Origin: JAOPZW01 sp963764585
GTDB lineage: Bacteria; Actinomycetota; Thermoleophilia; Solirubrobacterales; Solirubrobacteraceae
Length of the DNA: 64,000 nt
NCBI GenBank assembly: GCA_963764585.1
Contig: CAVXTB010000006.1
Location: forward strand, 124,001 to 188,000
Reading direction: 5' to 3'
The notes under the pieces are model-generated. The model did not search any database. It had not been told where the DNA came from and saw only the letters and a program-made list of their open reading frames with translations. Every line of letters begins with the position of its first letter. The stretch's first letter is position 1. Both the position numbers and the translations under genes were made by a program. This document shows positions 53,446-63,073 of this stretch, piece after piece.

Positions 53446-54897
53446 ATGTCCGCGACCGAGGCCCTGTCCCCACTCGATGCCACGTTCCTCGAGCTGGAGG
53501 ACGCCGATCCCACGGCCCACATGCACATCGGGGGAGTGCTGGTCTTCGACGCGCTGCCCGGCGGGGGAACCCCCACGCTCACGCGCGTGCGCCGCCATCT
53601 CGAGCGGCGCCTCGAAGCGCTCCCGCGCTACCGGCAGCGGCTCTCGCGCCGGACTACCGGCGGGCTGCGCTGGCCCGAGTGGGAGCCCGACGATCGCTTC
53701 GACATCGCCGCGCACGTGACGCGCGCCGCGCTGCCCAGGCCCGGCGGCGAGCGCGAGCTGCTGGCGTGGGCCGCCGACTTCTGGTCGCACCGCCTCGACC
53801 GCGCGCGGCCGCTGTGGCGCGTCGTGCTGCTCGAGGGCCTCGCCGGCGGGCGCTGGGCGCTCGTCACGAAGACCCACCACTGCCTCGTGGATGGCATCGG
53901 CTCGATCGACGCCGGCGCGGTGCTGCTCGACGCCGAGCCGAATCCCGGGCCGTGGAAGCCGCCGACCCGCACGCATCCCGAGCAGGCGGGCGGCAGCGCG
54001 AGCGCGCTGCGCCGCCTGGCCGGCGTGCCGGTGGCGGCGGCGGAGGCGACCGCGGGCGCGGTTCGCCATCCGCGACGCGCCGCCGAGGCACTCGACGCCG
54101 CGCGCGCAATGGTCGAGCTGCTGATTCGAGACGAGCTCGTCGCCGCGCCACGGACGAGCGTCAATGTCCAGCTCAGCGAGCATCGCCGGCTGGCCGTCAC
54201 CGAGTTGCCGCTCGAGGAGATCAAGGCGATCAAGCGGGCGCTCGGCGGGACGGTCAACGACGTCGTCCTGTCGCTTGTCACCGCAGGGCTGCGCGAGCTG
54301 CTCGTGCAGCGCGGCGAGGTCCCGCCCGCCGCGGGCCTGCGCGCGATGGTGCCGGTCAACGTCCGTGCAGCGGCCGAGCACCTCGAGCTCGGGAACCGCG
54401 TCACCTCGCTCTTCGTCCATCTCCCGGTCGCGGTGGGCGAGCCGCGCGCCCGCTACCGGCAGGTGCGTGCGCAGACCATGAAGCTCAAGGCCAGCCACCA
54501 GGCCGTCGGCGGGAAGCTGCTCGTCGATCTCGCGGGGCTCGCGCCGCCCGCGCTGCACAGCGTGGTCGCGCAGTCGCTCTTCGCGACGCGGCTGTTCAAC
54601 GTGACGGTGACGAACGTCCCGGGCTCCCCGACGACGCTCTACGCGTTCGGCGCCCCCATGCGCAGGGTCATCCCGCTCGTGCCGCTGGCTGCCGAGCATG
54701 CCGTCGCGGTGGCCGCGCTGTCCTATGACGGCACGGTCTTCTTCTGCGTCCACGCCGACCGTGACGCGACGCCCGATGCACATCGCGTCGTCGAGGGCAT
54801 CCAGGCCGAGCTCGACGCGCTGGGCATGGTTGCCGAGAGGGCCGCAGCGGTGGCGGCGCGCGAGGCCGCCCTCGCGCGCCAACCGGCGCACGGTTGA
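53446..54897 (+). CDS. Wax ester synthase / diacylglycerol acyltransferase (WS/DGAT)
   Basis: 483 residues from the ATG at 53446 (MSATEALSPLDATFLELED). The catalytic HHxxxDG is THHCLVDGIG at about residue 145; NDVVLSLV and the late NVTVTNVPGS are family signatures. It makes triacylglycerol or wax esters from acyl-CoA at the membrane or lipid-droplet surface. Mycobacterial Tgs1, of this family, belongs to the DosR dormancy regulon (known). A related GGAAACCACGGACC segment lies about 60 bases upstream, but without the N19 -10 match. Confidence 0.93.
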   Translation: MSATEALSPLDATFLELEDADPTAHMHIGGVLVFDALPGGGTPTLTRVRRHLERRLEALPRYRQRLSRRTTGGLRWPEWEPDDRFDIAAHVTRAALPRPGGERELLAWAADFWSHRLDRARPLWRVVLLEGLAGGRWALVTKTHHCLVDGIGSIDAGAVLLDAEPNPGPWKPPTRTHPEQAGGSASALRRLAGVPVAAAEATAGAVRHPRRAAEALDAARAMVELLIRDELVAAPRTSVNVQLSEHRRLAVTELPLEEIKAIKRALGGTVNDVVLSLVTAGLRELLVQRGEVPPAAGLRAMVPVNVRAAAEHLELGNRVTSLFVHLPVAVGEPRARYRQVRAQTMKLKASHQAVGGKLLVDLAGLAPPALHSVVAQSLFATRLFNVTVTNVPGSPTTLYAFGAPMRRVIPLVPLAAEHAVAVAALSYDGTVFFCVHADRDATPDAHRVVEGIQAELDALGMVAERAAAVAAREAALARQPAHG

Positions 54898-54931
54898 TCG
54901 ACTGGTCAGCGGCGATGTGGTGTGAAGGCCC

Positions 54932-56086
54932 ATGACGCCGGCCCCGCCGGTCCTTCAGGCGCTGGCAGAGCGCTATGACAGCGCGGTCTTCGAGCCGTCT
55001 GGCGCACGCTGCCGTGTCCGCTTGACCGTCAGCGAAGACGCGTCGTGGGATGCCTTGCTCGCCGACGGCTCCGCGCAGCTCGTCCCTGCCGCGGGGAATG
55101 CGGATGCGACGCTCACCGCCGACGCGCGGACCTGGAGCACGATCTCCGAGGACGTCCGCGCCGGCATGCGCGCCTATCTCTCCGGCCGGCTGCAGATCCG
55201 TCGCAACCTCCACGTGGGTGTCGGCTTCCTGGCCGCGACGAGCGGGCACGAGGATCCGGCGCGGTTGCGCTTCGGCACGGTCGCGACCCCCCGGGCGCGG
55301 CTCTCGACGCTGGAGGCGGGAAGCGGCCCTCCGGTCGTGGCGGTGCACGGGCTCGGCGGGACGAAGGGCTCGTTCCTGCCGACCGTGGCGGCGCTGGCGG
55401 GCGGGTTTCGCGTCATCGCTCCGGACCTGCCGGGATTCGGCGACTCCGACAAGCCGGTCGGGGCGGCGTATGACGCCCGGTACTTCGCCGCGGTCGTCGT
55501 CGACCTGCTCGACGCGCTCGACATCGAGCGCGCGCACCTCATCGGCAACAGCCTCGGGGGCCGCGTGGCGCTCGAGGTCGCGATGCGCCATCCGGACCGC
55601 GCCGGCCGGTTGGCGCTCCTGGCGCCCTCGTTGGCGTGGAAGCGCCAGCGCACGCTGGCGCCGCTGCTGCGGATCGTCCGGCCCGAGCTCGGCCTGATCC
55701 AGCTCGCGCCACGTCCGATCGTCCAGACGATCGTGCACGGGCTGATCCCCGGGGCCGACGACGGCTGGACCGCGGCGGGCGTCGACGAGTTCCTGCGCGC
55801 CTTCGCCACCCCTGCCGGCAAGGCCGCGTTCTACGCGGCGGCACGTCACATCTATCTCGAGGCGCCCAATGGCAGCAACGGCTTTTGGACGAGGCTGCCG
55901 GAGCTGCCCGCCGATGCGCTGTTCATCTGGGGACGCCGTGACCGGCTCGTGCCGATCGCCTTCGCGCGGCATGTCGCAGAGGCGCTGCCGACCGCCCGCC
56001 ATCTCGAGCTCGACTGCGGGCACGTCCCGCAGGTCGAGCGCCCGCGTGAGACGCATGCCGCGATCCGCGCGTTCCTGCGGTCATGA
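54932..56086 (+). CDS. SCP2-like domain fused to alpha/beta hydrolase
   Basis: 384 residues. The first about 110 residues resemble an SCP2 sterol/lipid-transfer domain (ADATLTADARTWSTISEDV, then YLSGRLQIRRNLHVGVGFL). From about 125 an alpha/beta hydrolase follows: HGLGGTKGSF oxyanion region, nucleophile Ser in LIGNSLGGRVAL, acid Asp in GRRDRLVP, His in CGHVPQVERP. It is 35 bases downstream of the WS/DGAT gene, suggesting a lipase or esterase for stored lipid, with the SCP2 part presenting the acyl substrate. Substrate unproved. Confidence 0.8.
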   Translation: MTPAPPVLQALAERYDSAVFEPSGARCRVRLTVSEDASWDALLADGSAQLVPAAGNADATLTADARTWSTISEDVRAGMRAYLSGRLQIRRNLHVGVGFLAATSGHEDPARLRFGTVATPRARLSTLEAGSGPPVVAVHGLGGTKGSFLPTVAALAGGFRVIAPDLPGFGDSDKPVGAAYDARYFAAVVVDLLDALDIERAHLIGNSLGGRVALEVAMRHPDRAGRLALLAPSLAWKRQRTLAPLLRIVRPELGLIQLAPRPIVQTIVHGLIPGADDGWTAAGVDEFLRAFATPAGKAAFYAAARHIYLEAPNGSNGFWTRLPELPADALFIWGRRDRLVPIAFARHVAEALPTARHLELDCGHVPQVERPRETHAAIRAFLRS

Positions 56087-56152
56087 GCGAGCAATCGGGC
56101 ACGCGCGGTCCACGCTAGGCTCCCACCAAGAGACTCGATTCGAGGAGGAGAG

Positions 56153-56371
56153 ATGGCCGAGACTCGAAGCGACTCCGGACCCCCTCCGCGGCGCTCGGCC
56201 GCAGCCGAGGCCGCGGCAATCCGGTGGAGCGAGACGCATCCCGACGATGATGTGTCCCACCCGCCGCCCACTGCCCCGCCCGTCCCCGAGGACGGCGTGC
56301 CGAACCGCCACTCGGCCAGTGCAGAGGCGGCAGCCGAGCGTCTGCGCGAGAGCGCCGACGACGAGGGCTGA
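56153..56371 (+). CDS. Small disordered hypothetical protein
   Basis: 72 residues with a strong GAGGAGGAG site six bases before the ATG. The protein is rich in Ala, Pro, Ser and acidic residues with no hydrophobic core. Two Ala-rich segments echo each other (RRSAAAEAAAIRWSE and RHSASAEAAAERLRE), suggesting a short internal duplication. No known family. Confidence 0.5.
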   Translation: MAETRSDSGPPPRRSAAAEAAAIRWSETHPDDDVSHPPPTAPPVPEDGVPNRHSASAEAAAERLRESADDEG

Positions 56372-56527
56372 CGCCGCGCGCGACCAATCGGCCGTGCGGC
56401 GTGCGTAGTTCGCCGCACCGCTTGTGTGGCCGTTGGCGGATGAGCGAGGTACGGCACCGCCCGCAGACTGAACGGATGAGCCACGCCATCTGTCCGGTCC
56501 ACTCTGGGACCGCGCCGAGGAGGATCC

Positions 56528-57709
56528 ATGTCTGAAGCGGTCATTGTCGATGCAATCCGGACCCCCATCGGCCGGGCGATAAGAGGAACGCTCCGCGACC
56601 TCCGCGCCGACGACCTCGCAGCGATCCCGCTGCGCGCGCTCGTCGAGCGCAACCCGGAGGTCGATTTCCGCGAGACGGACGACGTGATGATGGGCTGTGG
56701 CTTCCCGGACCACGAGCAGGGCTACAACGTGGGCCGCAACGCGGCGCTGCTGGCTGGACTCGACCACCATATCCCGGCGGTCACGGTGAATCGCTTCTGC
56801 GCATCGTCCCTGCAGACGATCCGCATGGCGTTCCACGCGATCAAGGCGGGCGAAGGCGACCAGTACGTCGCGGCGGGCGTGGAATGCTCGTCACGCGGCG
56901 CCGGCATGACGCTGCCGGTGATGAACCCGCTGCTCGACGGGTCGAACGGCAACGGCTACAACGTCTACATCCCGATGGGCCTGACGGCCGAGAACGTGGC
57001 CGAGCGCTGCAAGGTCTCCCGCGAGGCCCAGGACGAGTGGGCGGCGCTGTCCCAGCAACGCGCGGTCGCGGCACGCGAAGGCGGCCACTTCGACAGCGAG
57101 ATCGTCGGCGTCGACATACCCGAGACGCACGACGCCGGTGGCGACGTGATCGCGGCGCACACGGTCACGCGGGACGACGGGCCGCGCGCGGGCACGACCG
57201 TGGAGACGCTCGCGAAGCTCAAGCCGGCCTTCAAGCCGGATGGCACCGTGACCGCGGGCAACGCCTGCCCGCTCAACGACGGCGCCGCCGCCGTGCTGGT
57301 GATGTCGGAGGAGAAGGCGCGCGAGCGCGGCCTCAAGCCCCGGGCGCGGATTGTCGCGTCCGCAGTGGCGGCGGTCCGTCCCGAGATCATGGGCCTCGCG
57401 CCGATCCCGGCGGTCAGGAAGGTGTTGGAGATAGCGGGCATGACGATCGACGACATCGACTTGGTGGAGATCAACGAGGCGTTCGCGGCCCAGGTGCTGC
57501 CGTGCCGCGACGAGCTGGGCATCGACCCGGAGAAGCTCAACATCAACGGCGGCGCGATCGCGCTGGGTCATCCGTTCGGCATGACCGGCGCGCGGATCAT
57601 GACCACCCTGCTCCACAACCTCGACTCGGTGGACGGCAGGTACGGCCTCGAGACGATGTGCGTCGCCGGGGGGAACGGCCAGGCGATGATCGTCGAGCGG
57701 CTCTCCTAG
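56528..57709 (+). CDS. Thiolase / acetyl-CoA C-acyltransferase
   Basis: 393 residues, the usual length. Catalytic residues: acylated Cys in VNRFCASSLQTI, His in ALGHPFGMTGAR, second Cys in CVAGGNGQAM. It cleaves 3-oxoacyl-CoA or condenses acetyl-CoA. First of a four-gene run with SDR, acyl-CoA dehydrogenase and AdhE, which together cover steps between acyl-CoA and alcohols. AGGAGG lies seven bases before the ATG. Confidence 0.93.
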   Translation: MSEAVIVDAIRTPIGRAIRGTLRDLRADDLAAIPLRALVERNPEVDFRETDDVMMGCGFPDHEQGYNVGRNAALLAGLDHHIPAVTVNRFCASSLQTIRMAFHAIKAGEGDQYVAAGVECSSRGAGMTLPVMNPLLDGSNGNGYNVYIPMGLTAENVAERCKVSREAQDEWAALSQQRAVAAREGGHFDSEIVGVDIPETHDAGGDVIAAHTVTRDDGPRAGTTVETLAKLKPAFKPDGTVTAGNACPLNDGAAAVLVMSEEKARERGLKPRARIVASAVAAVRPEIMGLAPIPAVRKVLEIAGMTIDDIDLVEINEAFAAQVLPCRDELGIDPEKLNINGGAIALGHPFGMTGARIMTTLLHNLDSVDGRYGLETMCVAGGNGQAMIVERLS

Positions 57710-57728
57710 AAACGGAAGGGACAGCACC

Positions 57729-58547
57729 ATGGCAACAACAAGTTCTCAGTCTCAGCCTGCAGCGAAAGATCGCGATCTGACCGGACGCGTCGCGCTGGTC
57801 ACGGGAGGTACCCGTGGGATCGGCGCGGCGATCTGCCACGCGCTCGCTGCCGACGGCGCGGTGGTCGCGGCCGGCTTCTCCTCGAATCAGGCGCGCGCCG
57901 ATGAGCTGCGCCAGGCGGTCGAGGCGGCCGGAGGCACCCTGTCGCTGCATCAGGGCAACATCGGTGACGCGGAGGACTGCGAGCGCGTCGTCAGCGAGGT
58001 GATCGAGAAGCACGGCCGGCTGGACATCCTCGTCAACAACGCGGGCATCACGGTCGACAAGCCGGTTTGGAAGCTGTCTGCGGCCGATTGGGACAAGGTG
58101 CTGAAGGTCGACCTGTCGGGAGCCTTCTACATGTCCAAGCCCGCGATCCAGCACATGATCGGACGAGGCTCTGGGCGGATCATCAACATCTCCTCGGTGA
58201 CCGGCGAGATGGGCAACGTCGGCCAGGCGAACTACGCGGCCTCGAAGTCCGGCCTGTTCGGGCTCACGAAGACGCTTGCTCGCGAGGCGGCTCTCGCACT
58301 GCGCATGGCCGGCAAGCTCGAGAAGGGGACCGGGGTCACGGTCAACTGCGTGACTCCCGGCCTGATCGAGACCGACATGGTCGTCACGATCCCGCCCTTC
58401 ATGGTGGCGGACTTCTTGGAGCGGATCCCGGTGCACCGGATGGGCCAGCCCGAGGAGATCGCTCGCGTCGTGTGCTTCTTGGCCCAGGACGCCTCGGGTT
58501 ACATCACGGGGCAGATCTGGGATGTCGACGGCGGAATCAACATGTGA
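57729..58547 (+). CDS. SDR-family 3-oxoacyl (acetoacetyl-CoA/ACP) reductase
   Basis: 272 residues. NAD(P) motif TGGTRGIGAAI, NNAGIT, and the catalytic Ser-Tyr-Lys set in NISSVTGEMGNVGQANYAASK. PhaB/FabG-type: reduces 3-oxoacyl-CoA/ACP to the 3-hydroxy form, or the reverse. Longer by about 20 residues than FabG, mainly an N-terminal polar extension. It starts 20 bases after the thiolase with a GGAAGGG site, so the two probably act on the same thioester. Confidence 0.88.
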   Translation: MATTSSQSQPAAKDRDLTGRVALVTGGTRGIGAAICHALAADGAVVAAGFSSNQARADELRQAVEAAGGTLSLHQGNIGDAEDCERVVSEVIEKHGRLDILVNNAGITVDKPVWKLSAADWDKVLKVDLSGAFYMSKPAIQHMIGRGSGRIINISSVTGEMGNVGQANYAASKSGLFGLTKTLAREAALALRMAGKLEKGTGVTVNCVTPGLIETDMVVTIPPFMVADFLERIPVHRMGQPEEIARVVCFLAQDASGYITGQIWDVDGGINM

Positions 58548-58552
58548 TCGAG

Positions 58553-60460
58553 ATGGCTACGAACGTTTCAGAGAAAGAAGCCCGCGACGTCGTCGAAGCG
58601 GCGCGCGAGGCGGAGTGGAAGCTGCCGAGCTTCGGCAAGCAGCTGTTCATGGGCGATTTTCGGCTCGACCTGATCCATCCGCAGCCGAAGCTGAATCCGG
58701 ACCAGATCGAAAAGGGGGAGCGCTTCCTCAGCCAGCTTCGGGAGGTGTTGTCGGAGGCCGACCCGCTCGAGATCGAACGGGAGGCGAAGATCCCCGACAA
58801 CGTGATCGACGCGCTGAAGCGGATCGGCGCGCTCGGGATGAAGGTCCCGCCGGAGTACGGCGGCCTGGGGCTGTCGCAGGTGTACTACAGCAAGGCGCTG
58901 GCCATCTCCGCCAACTGCCACTCGGCGATCTGCACGCTGCTCAGCGCGCACCAGTCCATCGGTGTCGCGGAGCCGCTGCGGATGTTCGGCAGCGAGGAGC
59001 AGCGGCAGAAGTGGCTGCCGCTGGTGGCCAAGGACCACATCAGCGCGTTCCTGCTCACCGAGCCCGGCGTCGGCTCCGATCCGGCGCGCATGGCGTCGAC
59101 CGCCACGCCGGTCGAGCTGGCGCCGGTCGACGACGACATCACCGCCACGCCGGTTGAGGGCGGCTACCGGATCACCGGCCGCAAGCTGTGGGCGACCAAC
59201 GGAACGATCGCGGACATCGTCGTGGTGATGGCGAAGGTCCCCAAGAGCGACGGTCACCGCGGTGGCATCAGCGCTTTCGTGCTGCCGTACGACAGCGAGG
59301 GGATCACGGTCGTGCACCGCAACGCGTTCATGGGTCTGCGCGGGATCGAGAACTCCGTGACGGTCCTGAAGGACGTGTTCGTCCCCGAGGAGAACCGGAT
59401 CGCCCGCGAGGGCGACGGCCTGCGGATCGCGCTCAGCACGCTGAACACGGGGCGGCTGGCGCTGATGGCGATCGCCGTCGGGGCTTCGAAGTGGGCGACG
59501 AAGGTCGCCCGCGAATGGGCCAACGAGCGGGTGCAGTGGGGTCGCCCGATCGGCAAGCACGATGCCGTTGCGCAGAAGCTGGCCTTCATCGCCGGCAGCG
59601 CGTTCGGCCTCGAGGCGATGCTCGACGTCGCGGCCCGCCTGGCCGACGACAAGCGCAACGACCTCCGGATAGAGGCCGCCCTGTGCAAGGTGTACGGCTC
59701 GGAGCTCTCGTGGAAGGTGATCGACGAGCTGATGCAGGTTCGGGGCGGTCGCGGATACGAGACCGCGGAGTCGCTCAAGGCACGAGGCGAGAAGCCCGTG
59801 CCCGTCGAGCAGGCGATGCGCGACATGCGGGTGAACCGCATCTTCGAGGGCTCGAGCGAGATCATGCACCTGCTGATCGCGCGCGAGGCGGTGGACACCC
59901 ACCTCCAAGCCGCGGGCGGACTGCTCATGGGGGACGGCGACGCCAAGGCGAAGGCGGACGCAGCGATGAAGGCCGGGCTGTTCTACGGCAAGTGGCTGCC
60001 GCAGCTCGCCATCGGCAAGGGTCAGAACCCTCGCTCCTACGAGGAGTTCGGGCCGCTGGCGGGCGACCTGCGCTACGTCGAGCGTGCCTCGCGCAAGCTC
60101 GCGCGCTCGACCTTCTACGGCATGGCGCGCTGGCAGGCCAAGCTCGAGAACAAGCAGACCTTCCTCGGGCGCATCGTGGACATCGGCGCCGAGCTGTTCG
60201 CGATCTCCTCGACCATCGTCTACGCCGACACCGTCGGACGCGAGCAGCCTGAGCGCAAGGAGGAGGCGATCGAGCTCGCGCAGCTGTTCTGCTCGATGGC
60301 CAGGCGCAGGGCCGACACGCTGTTCCACGAGCTGTGGGCCAACGACGACGACAGCCGTTACAGCGCGGCGCAGAAGGTGCTGGAGGGCCGCTACAGCTGG
60401 CTCGAGGAAGGCATCCTCGACCCCGCCGGCGACGGCCCGATGATGCCGCCGCTCGAGTAG
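58553..60460 (+). CDS. Acyl-CoA dehydrogenase (large, C-terminally extended)
   Basis: 635 residues from the ATG at 58553, six bases after the SDR stop. FAD/substrate motifs: AFLLTEPGVGSDPARM, WATNGTIADIVVVMA, and the catalytic-base region RIFEGSSEIMHLLIAR. About 200 residues beyond the usual 380-residue core form a helical C-terminal domain, as in very-long-chain (VLCAD/FadE5-like) enzymes. It oxidises acyl-CoA to 2-enoyl-CoA with electrons to ETF. No ETF genes are in the window. Confidence 0.92.
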   Translation: MATNVSEKEARDVVEAAREAEWKLPSFGKQLFMGDFRLDLIHPQPKLNPDQIEKGERFLSQLREVLSEADPLEIEREAKIPDNVIDALKRIGALGMKVPPEYGGLGLSQVYYSKALAISANCHSAICTLLSAHQSIGVAEPLRMFGSEEQRQKWLPLVAKDHISAFLLTEPGVGSDPARMASTATPVELAPVDDDITATPVEGGYRITGRKLWATNGTIADIVVVMAKVPKSDGHRGGISAFVLPYDSEGITVVHRNAFMGLRGIENSVTVLKDVFVPEENRIAREGDGLRIALSTLNTGRLALMAIAVGASKWATKVAREWANERVQWGRPIGKHDAVAQKLAFIAGSAFGLEAMLDVAARLADDKRNDLRIEAALCKVYGSELSWKVIDELMQVRGGRGYETAESLKARGEKPVPVEQAMRDMRVNRIFEGSSEIMHLLIAREAVDTHLQAAGGLLMGDGDAKAKADAAMKAGLFYGKWLPQLAIGKGQNPRSYEEFGPLAGDLRYVERASRKLARSTFYGMARWQAKLENKQTFLGRIVDIGAELFAISSTIVYADTVGREQPERKEEAIELAQLFCSMARRRADTLFHELWANDDDSRYSAAQKVLEGRYSWLEEGILDPAGDGPMMPPLE

Positions 60461-60475
60461 GACGGAGGGACCACC

Positions 60476-63073
60476 ATGGCCACGGCAATCGAAACCCCGG
60501 CGGCCGCGGGGGACGCCGCGTGGGCCGCACGGCTGGACGGCTTCGTCGAGCGCGCGCAGACGGCCTCGACGGCGCTGCGCAAGCTCGATCAGGAGGCGGT
60601 CGACCGGATCGTCTGGGCGATGACAGTCGCCGGGCTCGAGCACGCCGTCGAGCTGGCGGAGCTGGCGATGGAGGAGACCCAGTTCGGCGTGCTCGAGGAC
60701 AAGGTGATCAAGAACTACATCGCCACCGAGTTCCTCTACGACTACCTGAAGGACAAGAAGTCGGTCGGCGTGATCGACGAGGACCGCGAGCGGGCTCTTC
60801 AATACGTCGCGGAGCCGATCGGGGTGGTGCTGGCGCTGCTGCCGATCACCAATCCGACGTCGACCGCGCTGTTCAAGTCGATCGTCTGCGCGAAGACGCG
60901 CAACGCGCTGGTCATGCGTCCGTCTCCGCGCGCGGTGCGCTGCGCGCGCCGCGCCGCGGAGGTCCTTCAGGAGGCGGGGGAGGCGGTTGGACTGCCGCCC
61001 AACGCGCTCCAGGTGATCCCCGATCCGTCGCTCGAGGTGTCGCAGTACCTCTTCCACCATCCGGGCGTCGATTTCATCTGGACCACAGGCGGGCCCAAGG
61101 CGGTGGCGGCCGCGAACGCCGCCGGCAAGCCCTGCCTCAGCGTCGGACCCGGGAACGCGCCGGTGTACGTGCATCGCAGCGCGGACATCCGCATGGCCGT
61201 CGTGGACATCCTGATCTCGAAGACGTTCGACTCCTCGGTCATCTGCCCGTCGGAGCAGACGTGCGTGATCGACGAGGCGATCTACGATCAGATGATCGAG
61301 GAGTTCCAGCGGATGGGCGCCCGGCTGCTCACGGACGCGCAGACGGAAGCGCTGGCGGCGCGCTCGTTCACCGACGAGGGCAAGGTGCAGCTCGACGTGC
61401 TCGGGCAGTCGTGCGTCAACCTTGCGGGCCTGGCGGGCTTCGACGCCTCCGACGAGGACAAGGTGCTGCTCGCCCCGCTCCCGACGGACCTCGACGCCTT
61501 CGAGGCGCATCCGTTCATCGCCGAGAAGCTGATGCCGATCCTGGGCGTGGTGCGCTCGCCCTCGGTGGAGCACGGGATCCGGGCCTGCGAGCTGGTGACC
61601 GAGCACGGCGGCCTCGGCCACACCTCGGCCGTGTATGCGAGCGATGACAAGGTGATCGAGCGGTTCGCGCTCACCATCCGCACGGGGCGGATCCTGGTCA
61701 ACGCGCCGACCGCGGTCGGAGCCCTCGGCGGGATCTACAACTCGATGACCCCGACCTTCTCGCTCGGCTGCGGCACCTGGGGAGGCTCGAACACCACCGA
61801 CAACGTCAACTACCGAAATCTGCTGAACGTCAAGACGGTGTCGCGGCGCCAGACGCCGCCCCAATGGTTCCGGGTTCCCGCGGACACGTACTTCAACCCC
61901 GGCGCGCTGGACAACCTGCGCCAGCTGGGCGCCTCGCGACCGATGATCGTCACCGACGGTCCGACCGTGGCCCGTGGGGTGGCCGAGGAGGTGCGTCGCT
62001 ACCTCGCCGTCGACGCAGTGCACGTGTTCTCCGGAGTGCAGCCGGAACCGACCGAGGCGCAGATCCGTGCCGGCGTGGAGGCGCTCGAGAGCGTCGACGC
62101 CGACGCCATCATCGCGCTGGGCGGCGGCTCGGTGATGGATGCCGCGAAGGCGATGCGCCTGTTCCACGAGAGCCCGCAGCTGAGCATCCGCGAGCTGTCG
62201 CTGCCGTTCCTCGACGCGCGCAAGCGCATCTCCGACTTCCCGCAGCTCGACCACAAGGTGCGGCTGGTCGCGATTCCGACGACGTCCGGCACCGGCTCGG
62301 AGGTCTCCCCGGCCGCGGTGATCAGCGTGGGGGACCGCAAGGTGACGCTGGTCGACTACTCGCTCGTGCCCGACATGGCGATCGTCGACCCGGTGCTGAC
62401 GCTGACCATGCCGCGGGAGATCACCGCCGACACCGGTATCGATGCGCTGACCCACGCGCTCGAGGCGGCGGTCTCGATCTTCGCCTCTCCGTATACCGAC
62501 GCGTTCTGCGTGCAGGCCGTCAACCTGATCTTCGCGTCGCTGCCCCGCGCCTACCGGGAGGGCTCCGACCTCGAGGCCCGCACCGCGATGGCCAACGCCG
62601 CGACCATCGCGGGGCTCGCGTTCTCGAACGCGTTCGTCGGGCTCAACCACGCGCTCGCGCACCCCGTGGGCGCGCGGTTCGGGATCGCGCACGGTCGCGC
62701 GAACGCGATCTTCCTGCCGCATGTGCTGCGCTACAACGCGTCGCTGCCGAGCAAGTTCATGCCGGCGCCGGGCTACTCCGCCTACGTCGCGCCCGAGAAG
62801 TACGCGCAGATCGGGTGGATCCTCGGCTTGGGCGGCAAGACCGAGCGCGATCGATGCGAGCGGCTGTTCGCGCGCGTCGACGAGCTCTTGGCCGAGGTCG
62901 AGGAGCCGCGGACGCTGGCCGAATGCGGCGTGGATCGCAAGGAGTTCGAGGAGGCGCTGCCCGAGCTCGCCAAGGCGGCGTTCGCGGACCCGAGCATCCG
63001 CACCAATCCGCGCATCCCGATGATCCGCGAGGTCATCGAGCTGCTCCAGGCCGGTTACGGCAAGGCGACCTGA
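60476..63073 (+). CDS. adhE: Bifunctional aldehyde-alcohol dehydrogenase AdhE
   Basis: 865 residues. The N-terminal CoA-acylating aldehyde dehydrogenase has its catalytic Cys in SSVICPSEQ (about residue 250). The C-terminal iron alcohol dehydrogenase has GGGSVMDAAKAM and iron ligands in HALEAAVSIFASP and GLNHALAHPVGARFGIAHGR. It converts acetyl- or acyl-CoA to aldehyde and alcohol with NADH, or the reverse; the enzyme forms spirosomes. AdhE is a fermentative enzyme and unusual in an otherwise aerobic actinobacterial gene set. GGAGGGACC precedes the ATG. Its 3' end overlaps the convergent apbE by 19 bases. Confidence 0.95.
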   Translation: MATAIETPAAAGDAAWAARLDGFVERAQTASTALRKLDQEAVDRIVWAMTVAGLEHAVELAELAMEETQFGVLEDKVIKNYIATEFLYDYLKDKKSVGVIDEDRERALQYVAEPIGVVLALLPITNPTSTALFKSIVCAKTRNALVMRPSPRAVRCARRAAEVLQEAGEAVGLPPNALQVIPDPSLEVSQYLFHHPGVDFIWTTGGPKAVAAANAAGKPCLSVGPGNAPVYVHRSADIRMAVVDILISKTFDSSVICPSEQTCVIDEAIYDQMIEEFQRMGARLLTDAQTEALAARSFTDEGKVQLDVLGQSCVNLAGLAGFDASDEDKVLLAPLPTDLDAFEAHPFIAEKLMPILGVVRSPSVEHGIRACELVTEHGGLGHTSAVYASDDKVIERFALTIRTGRILVNAPTAVGALGGIYNSMTPTFSLGCGTWGGSNTTDNVNYRNLLNVKTVSRRQTPPQWFRVPADTYFNPGALDNLRQLGASRPMIVTDGPTVARGVAEEVRRYLAVDAVHVFSGVQPEPTEAQIRAGVEALESVDADAIIALGGGSVMDAAKAMRLFHESPQLSIRELSLPFLDARKRISDFPQLDHKVRLVAIPTTSGTGSEVSPAAVISVGDRKVTLVDYSLVPDMAIVDPVLTLTMPREITADTGIDALTHALEAAVSIFASPYTDAFCVQAVNLIFASLPRAYREGSDLEARTAMANAATIAGLAFSNAFVGLNHALAHPVGARFGIAHGRANAIFLPHVLRYNASLPSKFMPAPGYSAYVAPEKYAQIGWILGLGGKTERDRCERLFARVDELLAEVEEPRTLAECGVDRKEFEEALPELAKAAFADPSIRTNPRIPMIREVIELLQAGYGKAT

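Noticed and set aside
56435..56480. A shared-motif promoter upstream of the thiolase operon
   Set aside because: GGATGA is present, but the element 19 bases on (GCAGAC) does not fit the pattern.
58568..62722. A 1384-codon open frame on the minus strand opposite the acyl-CoA dehydrogenase and AdhE genes
   Set aside because: It is an antisense shadow produced by GC-biased third positions; its translation is low-complexity His/Arg/Val/Asp-rich, and the opposite strand carries two unmistakable enzymes.
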